Assembly (NCBI GenBank): GCA_036172665.1
Contig: CM069869.1
Location: 992,001 to 1,056,000 of the forward strand
DNA length: 64,000 bases
DNA from: Prosopocoilus inquinatus
Taxonomy: Eukaryota; Arthropoda; Insecta; Coleoptera; Lucanidae
Direction of reading: 5' to 3'
The position numbers were made by a program, and so were the translations under genes. The notes under the pieces are model-generated. The model ran no database searches and was not told where the DNA came from. It saw only the letters and a list, made by a program, of their open reading frames with translations. Of this stretch, positions 56,880 through 64,000 are shown piece after piece. The first letter of the stretch is position 1; each line of letters opens with the position of its first letter.

Positions 56880-59800
56880 TCACACCTCCGTCCCGTCCTC
56901 TCCCTCGTCTTCGAACAGAGGTCCCGTCGATGCTCGTTTCTTCGGTTTCGGAGGGGGACGCGGCGGTATCTTGGGGGTCTTACCGTCGGGTGTTGGTAGT
57001 AACGACGCCGTCGATTCCCTCCGCGAGTCTATCAGTTCTGGACTTCGCGTCCAATTAGCCCGCATCAAGTCCGCGTTCGGACTTAACGCTCGTTGCGCGG
57101 ATAGACTCCTAGGTAGCGTGGCGGCGATAGTTGGAGGCGATTCTTGTTCTGCGATTGGATCACACGGAAGCGACACCAGATTCGGTGATAGTGGATACAT
57201 AGGTTTGACCGGGGTGGAAACTTTAGGTGTCGAAGTGTTATCACCTATTCGATTAAGAGAGAGTACGGAACTTCCGGTGGCGGTCGTTCGGAGACCCAAA
57301 TTGTCGTACAACGGTTCTCCCGTTTCGGAACATGGCGGAGGTTCGCTGCTCCAGCTTTGGCGTGGCCGTCTCGGGATCGTTACGTAGCCTCCTTGACGAG
57401 GAACTCGGACGGGCAGGCCAGAATGCGGCGACGTGAAAGGCGAGTGGGATCTCGAGTAAGGTAGAGTGCGGTACATATTGTCGTACATTGGACTGTGAAG
57501 TGGTGATTGTGGACCGTGGTGGGCGGGAAGACGTGACGTATCCGCTACCGTTGAGGCGGAACTTCCGGCAGGAGAAACTTGCGGTATCGCATGGGGCGGG
57601 AAAGAGAGCAAGTCTGGAGGGTAGTGAGCTTCGCTGCGGTAGTCGATGCGGTGATTTGAAGTCTTCGGAGGGTACCTGGAGTCCAATTCTAGAGATCTTG
57701 AATCTTCATCTGCAAAGAAGTAGAAAGTTAACAAAAAATAACTTTACTATAATCTTAAAATAAAAATTACACGTCTTGTTACCAGCTCTTTTAAATTTAA
57801 AACATTGCACCGCTTGAGGACGGAAATTTACTTCTACCGAAGGTACCGCTCTGGCCTTGAGTCCATCTCTGCCTATCATTTTTTACCGTCTTCTGACGAA
57901 ATATTCAATTTTTCCGAATCCATCACTTTGAGGACCAATCTTTCAATTTAAGCTCAATTTTATCATTCTTACAATTGTTACCAAGCGTAAAGTTAAACTG
58001 TGACAGAAAAACTGGGCCAAAAGTACTTGCATTCGATTTTGCTAAGGTTCTATATTTTGTTGAATTATCAAGTCTCGTTTCACGAATTCTTTGAGATTTT
58101 TACGAAATAAAGTTTGTTTCTTTTGTGGGTGATCATATTAACTTAACTTAGGATTTTAACGTCCCCGCTATAAGTAATCATTATTACGTTTTTAACGCCG
58201 GAATGTTACCATTCTGGAGGTCGTTCTGCGTTTCGCTCCACCTCTCCCGTTGTGGCAGTATGCTTTCCGCTGTTGTCTGGAAAGATCACGGTGGTTGGCT
58301 CTGCCGACGGATGCCTTCCGATCATATGGTTAGCCTTAAACTTTTTTTTGAGAACGTGAACCCGGCCGAAGTATTAGCTTTATTTACTTCAAGCCTACAT
58401 ACTCCAAGTTTTACTTTGGGCTAATCGAAAAAACTAATTTTTCTTTCAACTCACCAACGCCGGATGGAAGCTTTCAGTTACGATTAAATTATGATTGCCA
58501 AAAAAAACACACCGCGAAGATTTGTACCTTCAATTGTCAAATTAGTTACAAACTGAGGAAACTGACTGATTGAAAAAAAAAATAAAAACAATAAATTTCA
58601 ACGACGAACGTAGCGCGTTATTAGGTCAAGAGGCTTCATTTGAAGGACCCGGAAGACCGATGTCTGCACGGTCCCGCTCTACTTAAGCACTTTTCCTTCC
58701 CGATTGTTACGCAAGTGGGGCATGTACGATGCTGCATTAGTTATGCGAAAATTAGCCTTAATAGTGTGCATAAATTAGGCGCAATATTTAATTCCGAGGC
58801 CCGACTCCGTTCTACTCTGCTAACGCCGGGTCGTGTGCATTTCATTTCAAGGAAATTTTGCCGGCTCATTTCATTCTGACCTTGTACGCGTTACGATTCA
58901 TTGTAATATTATTTAATGCATTGCTCTTGATGGGTTCCTTTAAAGAAGACATCCCCACATCGGTATTGCATTCCTCCGGGAACGTTTCTGAGTGCTGAGG
59001 ATAAGCAAATTTATCATCCGGACCTCTGGTGTTGAATGACCTACCAACTCTGCTGACGGAAGTTGCGTTGCATCTTTTTTTATCGACTTCGGAATTTCGT
59101 TACGAGATTATGATTATTTGAATCCGAAGCTGAATATGTCCAAGAGTCCCGTCAGTCCTAATTTTAAGTCATTCTTTTGTTTACTATTGTCAAATTTTGT
59201 GAGACGAAGGAAATTTTCCAAGTACGTACTAATTTCCAATATCTTCGAAATATTACTATTTACTTTTTATTTTTACTGCCTTAAATAAACAATATCGCCT
59301 GGAGTTTCTATTTTTAGGTAAAATTGCATCATCTTGTGCAAGCGTTTATAGCGGACTTTCCGAACTTTGCGTGAGAATGAATTGAATGTTGTATTTTAAA
59401 ACTTCTAAACTTTCCAACCAGGTCTTTTTCTTTTGCGCTTTAAGATCCTGTAGAATTATTTTTTTTATATACTTAGATATTACTTCGACGGAAAGATTAA
59501 ATTGCGCTCGCACTTGACCTTTTACGCGATTGGTTTCCTTTACGTCAGCTTTTACTCGGTTGAGTCTTGATGCTGTCACGATGTTTTCGATTCGTGCAAA
59601 CCCTTCTTATACTTCGAAATGGGCACGGCCAGTTTTGCCTTTATTAATTTGCGAACCGCTTGGAACGAGTCACTTGTCTTGTGATGTCTAGAGGACCTCT
59701 TGGTTGGCGGTAGTAGGAAGCTCCGTCCCAAATTTTTGCGTCGTGTCTACCGAAAAGACGGCGGTACAGTTTAGATCAAATAAGGTTGGGTAGAACTCAT

Positions 59801-62364
59801 CGCGCTTTAACGTACGAATAAATCCCTGGACACCGTATGTCTTCAATAACATCATGTAGGTTATTACAGATCTTTTTTTAATAAGCAACAAAATTAGTGC
59901 GCATGTATGAAATAGGCAAAATTTGTATTGAACAGTTATGAGTCATACCAAACCTTACTTGGTTCAAACTATACACATTTTGGTAGGGTCGAGGAACCTA
60001 GTTGGAGGTTTTTTTTCTGTACATGACTTTGGTCGTTTTTTGCGTGGCCCGTGGCCCCCTGGAGGACTAGAACTCATCAGAGTTGTCTCAGCCTCGCCCC
60101 CGACGTTCAGGACAGTTATGTTTGCGACTGCTGCTTTCTTTCCGTGCAATTTACTTATTTTTCTTTACAGGCTTTTTCGTTACGGCCTATTTTAGGCGAG
60201 GGCCTTAATTTTTTGTTTGCGTACGACTTAGGTTCCGACGACTCATTTGTTTGTATCGGTTGAAAAGTACTTCGCTTTTTCGACGTACTGCGATTATCTG
60301 TGGCGATCAGTTCGAAGGAACAGGTGCGGATACGGCTTTCGAAGGGACAGTCGTAGTTTTGGTCTTGGAATCTTCAAGCGCTGACGTGGGTGAAAATCAT
60401 TAATCATAAATTTCCAACCACAATTCATTTTTCTGCGTCGTAAGGTCCTGTAGAGTTCCTTTTTTTGTATACGTAGATATTACTTCGACGGAAAGATTAA
60501 ATTGCGTTCACACTTGACCCTTTACGCAATTGGTTTCATTTACGTCAGGTTTTACTCGATTGAGTCTCGATGCTGTGACGATGTTTTCGATTCGTGCAAA
60601 CTCTTATATTTTCGAAAGTACTGAAAAATAGATCGATGGTCCGAGAATCACCGAGGAAGATTATGTCAATTTGTTTGTAATATTTGGTAATGTCGTTATA
60701 GTTTTGGGCGCTTAGCGCCAGGAATATCTAGTAAAGGCTTTTACGAGCTAAAATTTAACGATACGTTTCCTTAATAAGCGTTAATGGTACATGAAAGGCG
60801 CATTATAGTGTACGTACTTATCGTCTAGCCTAAGGAGAGGCTTTTAAAACGTTGCATAAATCATAGGAGTAATGAAATTTAATAAAAACTGTAAGTGAAA
60901 CTACGAGTACTTACCATACATTGAATCGTTGTCCATTAGCATTTTTTTCGTCTCGCTGACTTCGGTTCCTCCGCTGTTAATTGATTGCGGAACTGAATGT
61001 TGTCGAGGAGGTTTCAGTATAGGATTAACTTCGGTAATGAGAGACTTGTCCATGTCGTTGGGATGTCCGTCCAAGCTGATGAACTCGTTGGATTGACTTA
61101 GCCTCCTATTTTTCGACATGATATTGTTATCTCGACTATTACGCCTGCAGCAGTAGCAGATTAAGATGAAGATCACGATGAGCAAGATGAAAGCACCGAC
61201 ACTCAGCCCGATAATCCACGCGAGGGGGCTGCTCGAAGACATAACGTAAATGCTACCGTCCCCATCTCCGCCTATGCGCACCGTTAAAGTCACATTTCCT
61301 TCGGCGTTGCCGCCCGGATTTTTCGCCACGCACTTATACTCACCGCGGTCTCTATAGTTTATGTTAATTATTGTCAAGTTGTACCATATTACGTAACCGA
61401 CATGGTTTTTACTCGTCACATATTTCTGAACGTTTTGCCTCGGATCCCTATCAATAATTCGACTATTGGACCACCAATTTACGTCGGGGTCTGGACTGCC
61501 CCTTACTTTACAACTGACGGTATAGTTCGTGCTAATTTCGACCGGTAAGGTGTTCGATACTATTTCTAAAATTTCAGGTACGCAGGCAAATACGATTTTC
61601 GGGTTGTCCCAAGCCTCTTCCCTAAGCCTCTCGGGTTCTTTGCATAAAGTGGTGCTGGTGATGAGGTTCTTCGATACGGAGATGGTCCGGAACTTTTCTA
61701 AATTGCAATCGCAAACCCACGGATTCCCCACCAAATCCAAGCTGCTTATCCTGGGGAAGTTGTCCAGGAAATGCCCGTCCACGGTTTGCAAGTTGTTATA
61801 CCTCAAATCGATGTTGTGTACTGTACAGTTCGTCCCGAAAGCCTCGCTGCTGATGGACGTTAGGGCGTTGTTGTTCAGGAGGACTCGCTGTAAGTGGGTC
61901 ATGTTTTCGAATAAAGCCGGCTCGAGCTTCGTCAGATTATTATACGATAGGTTGATGATTCGCAGTCTCACGTTGCTGTGGAACACTTTAGGCGACAGCT
62001 TATTTATGTTATTATATGAAAGGTCGAGTTCGATTAGGAGACTGAGCCCTTCGAACGCGGTGAAGTTGATGTCGCCGATGCTGCAGTTCTGAAACTTCAA
62101 CTTGTGCACGTCGTTGAGGTTCGCCGTCGAGAACTCCCTCGCCTTCAGTTCGTAGAACGGATTGAACGAGAAGTCTATCTCCCGGACTTCGGTGCTCAAC
62201 ATGGTGGGAACCTCGACGAGGCTCAAGTTCTTGCAGTCGGCCAGTTTCTTGCCACCCACCCACTTACACTTGCACTTGTCGCAGTGCGCCGTCCAATCAT
62301 CTATGCCCAAGACGACCAGCACAATTCCGAGCAGGAACACGGTCACCACCTTCAGGATCATCAT
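56880..62364 (-). CDS. Kekkon-family LRR/Ig transmembrane receptor, 759 aa
   Basis: Exons: 62364-60915 and 57709-56880 (TGA), joined GT-AG in phase 1. Signal peptide 1-20, LRRNT cysteines 28/31/33/44, about six leucine-rich repeats (60-210; LDLSYNNINKL, INLSYNNLTKL), and LRRCT from NPWVCDC (215). One Ig domain follows with Cys285 and Cys345 (RGEYKCVA), then a transmembrane helix about 382-404 and stop-transfer YCCRRNSR. The long cytoplasmic tail has YDNMY, EPLYDNLG, PPRPPPKPKK (SH3-type) and ends GTEV, a class I PDZ ligand. Kekkon proteins act at the cell surface, some as modulators of EGFR or BMP signalling. Which kek paralogue this is cannot be set by eye. The Pro/Ser-rich tail is encoded wholly by the second exon. 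A 3.2 kb intron contains repeats. Confidence 0.93.
59411..59618. repeat. Direct repeat, left copy (~207 bp, 1000 bp spacing)
   Basis: Starts tttccaacca and includes attacttcgacggaaagatt and gatgttttcgattcgtgcaa. Matches 60411-60617 with scattered differences. Confidence 0.85.
60411..60617. repeat. Direct repeat, right copy
   Basis: Same order of blocks as 59411-59618. The pair could be eroded LTRs of a small element or a segmental duplication; no TG...CA ends or target duplication are seen. Confidence 0.85.
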
Positions 62365-62384
62365 AATTCATTAAACGTGGCTTT

Positions 62385-62399
62385 TCACGCTATGTCCAT
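62385..62399 (-). promoter_or_regulatory. Short uORF at the start of the first coding exon
   Basis: After an acceptor-like TTTCAG (62406-62400, minus strand) the text reads ATGGACATAGCGTGA, a four-codon upstream frame (MDIA) ending 20 bases before the receptor start. If this exon boundary is used, the uORF could lower translation. Confidence 0.4.
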
Positions 62400-63650
62400 C
62401 TGAAACAATCAAGGAAATCTAATATTAGATGCGGGGCGATTCTCGGAATGTGTTTCATCAATAAATTACATTAGTATAATTCCATTCGTGGAAGTATACA
62501 CAGCAGTTGCAATCGGCGACTCTAAACCTTGAGTTCAAGATAGGAATTATTAATAAACAATTAAAAATTGAACGGTAATCGAACGAAGTCCATTCACTAC
62601 CGCAAGGTAATTAAAACTGAAACACTTTTAATTTAATTTTACAAAGTGCGCAGGTAAGCAACCGAATTTGAATTGTTAACGTTAACGTAGTGCAAGTCGA
62701 CGGGAGAATAATTATTATATGTTTTTCTAATAGTATTTAGGTTAATTATAAATGAGGGCTGGCTGTAATAGCACAGAACTGAAGCGAAATTACAAGCTTC
62801 ATGACAATATTTCCTCATTTATTTCAGTAATGCGTTTTGTAAAATAATTACTTCTAATTTATGTGTGTGTGTGTGTATGGTAGTATGTACTAACTCTATG
62901 AAATTCGTTTCATTATCTCATATTTATTTTCACACGATTATATTGTCATATTTGCTTTTTATTTTTCTGTTTTAAATTTTATCATCATAATTTTATTGAG
63001 CTATTTGCATGAAATTATTACCATCGATTCGCTTAAATTAATACGATTAGACTCTTCCGTGTCCGTCGTGCGCTTGATTAATTTTATTATAAATGATGCG
63101 GAAACGTTAATGTCATTAATTATTCTGCTCATGTGAACCAGAGATAAAATTGGAGAACGAATTTCTTCTTCTTATTCTTCCTTATTACATTTGCATCCGT
63201 GTTTTCTTCCTTATTGTTTTTGCGTCCGAATATAAATTGGCTATGCTTTCCGCATACGTATTTCACTCAACGCAAGAATAATTTCGCGAAGTCTCAATCA
63301 ACCAAAAAATATAAACTCAAATACGTTTCGTAAGTTAATTAATTTGGCGGTAAATATTTTTGCGTTTTATTTAGAAATTACTGAATTGTATATAAAAGTG
63401 ATACAAACATTTAATTTTAATAACGTGACAATTTGTCCAAAAGTAAACGAATTAGATTTTTCCAAGAACAATTTCATTTTCATTAAAACGTTCCCTGAAT
63501 TTTCTGGTCATTTTCTGATTTTCTTTTTGTTAAAAAAACCGACAAACTCACAACTGACTACCAAACTTTCCTAAATTGAAAATGACTTTAAACAGTTTTC
63601 CATTTACAGAAATAAGCGCACAAAAATTAATAATTTAATAATTGATTTTC
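62400..63650. other. Region upstream of the kekkon-like gene
   Basis: AT-rich with a (TG) microsatellite near 62862-62876. 5' non-coding exons and promoter may lie here or beyond the window. Confidence 0.4.
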
Positions 63651-63651
63651 T

Positions 63652-63794
63652 CGTGGTGTATTAACGGAGTTAATCAAGTTATTGAATCACCTTTACAAAT
63701 ACAAACAACTAGTTTTAATAATTAGATTTTATAACGACAAGTTTTAGTATAGGCAAACCAATAAACACAGCAGTTTGTTTGGTTGCCTACACTA
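63652..63794. repeat. Dispersed repeat ending in a short palindrome, copy 2
   Basis: Aligns with 20513-20685; palindrome TAGTATAGGCAAACCAA ... TTGGTTGCCTACACTA at 63745-63794. Confidence 0.7.
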
Positions 63795-64000
63795 AACTGA
63801 TAAGTCCTCGCAAATCACTCTTTTTCAATTTTGAAAAAATAAATGAACTCTGTACGAATCCAGATTCTTTTTAAAATTCAGTACGCTTATTTAATTCGGA
63901 TACATTATTAAGTTAGAATTCGTATCATGACTCATGAAGAATACAAAACAGGTGCAGCGTTATGCAACGAAAGGATTCGTCAAGCTTGCGATGTATGTAC

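Larger units (their letters stand above)
57710..60914. other. Intron of the kekkon-like gene
   Basis: 3.2 kb. No coding sequence seen apart from chance frames. Contains the ~207 bp direct repeats described separately. Confidence 0.7.

Noticed and set aside
56971..57387. 138-codon frame on + opposite the receptor tail
   Set aside because: Antisense of a Pro/Ser-rich coding exon; no domain of its own.
61529..62092. 187-codon open frame on + opposite the LRR region
   Set aside because: It is the antisense shadow of the receptor exon, which has clear domains on the minus strand.

Overview
This is an AT-rich stretch of an animal nuclear genome, almost certainly an insect and probably a beetle (inferred from gene content and transposon types; no rRNA, mitochondrial or single decisive marker is present). 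The genes are intron-containing with GT-AG junctions whose phases I could close by hand. No bacterial-type operons, CRISPR arrays or convincing tRNA genes were seen.

Layout. 1-710 is a ~215 bp tandem satellite. 5.5-9.1 kb holds a foldback element and a rosa-type (DD41D) mariner with ~335 bp inverted repeats, itself sitting inside another inverted repeat. 9.95-10.9 kb is a decayed non-LTR retrotransposon. 11.0-12.07 kb is a hAT-like element with a perfect 8 bp target duplication and a tRNA-derived SINE-like head inside it. 12.97-17.09 kb is a group III (Cda4-like) chitin deacetylase gene on + (8 exons seen, signal-peptide exon not certain), whose fifth intron is almost entirely a transposon nest. 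17.3-19.1 kb is a second transposon nest. 23.2-26.2 kb is menin on - (4 exons, 615 aa). 27.5-34.9 kb is fem-1 (FEM1B-like, 7 exons, 655 aa) on +, divergent from menin. 35-55 kb is gene-poor and made of decayed repeats, with one possible small mitochondrial-protein exon at 50.6-50.9 kb. 56.9-62.4 kb is a kekkon-family LRR/Ig transmembrane receptor on - (two coding exons, 759 aa).

Main discovery. A dispersed repeat present at 4.5, 12.2, 30.9, 31.9 and 41.4 kb carries a recognisable type I hammerhead ribozyme: the CUGANGA core, a stem II hairpin, GAAA, a minimal stem III with a GUC (or GUA) cleavage site, and a long stem I of ~25 pairs that closes exactly at 89 nt in all four complete copies. 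There is no protein, so it looks like a non-autonomous, retrozyme-like element. One copy abuts a 62 bp near-perfect palindrome. A second, weaker hammerhead-like motif lies at 1.17 kb (relative at 4.2 kb).

Other points of note: the chitin deacetylase lacks the usual metal-binding residues of CE4 motifs 1 and 2; fem-1 exons 4 and 5 are flanked by inverted copies of one MITE, an arrangement that favours circular RNA; and several transposon families are nested in each other in a readable order.
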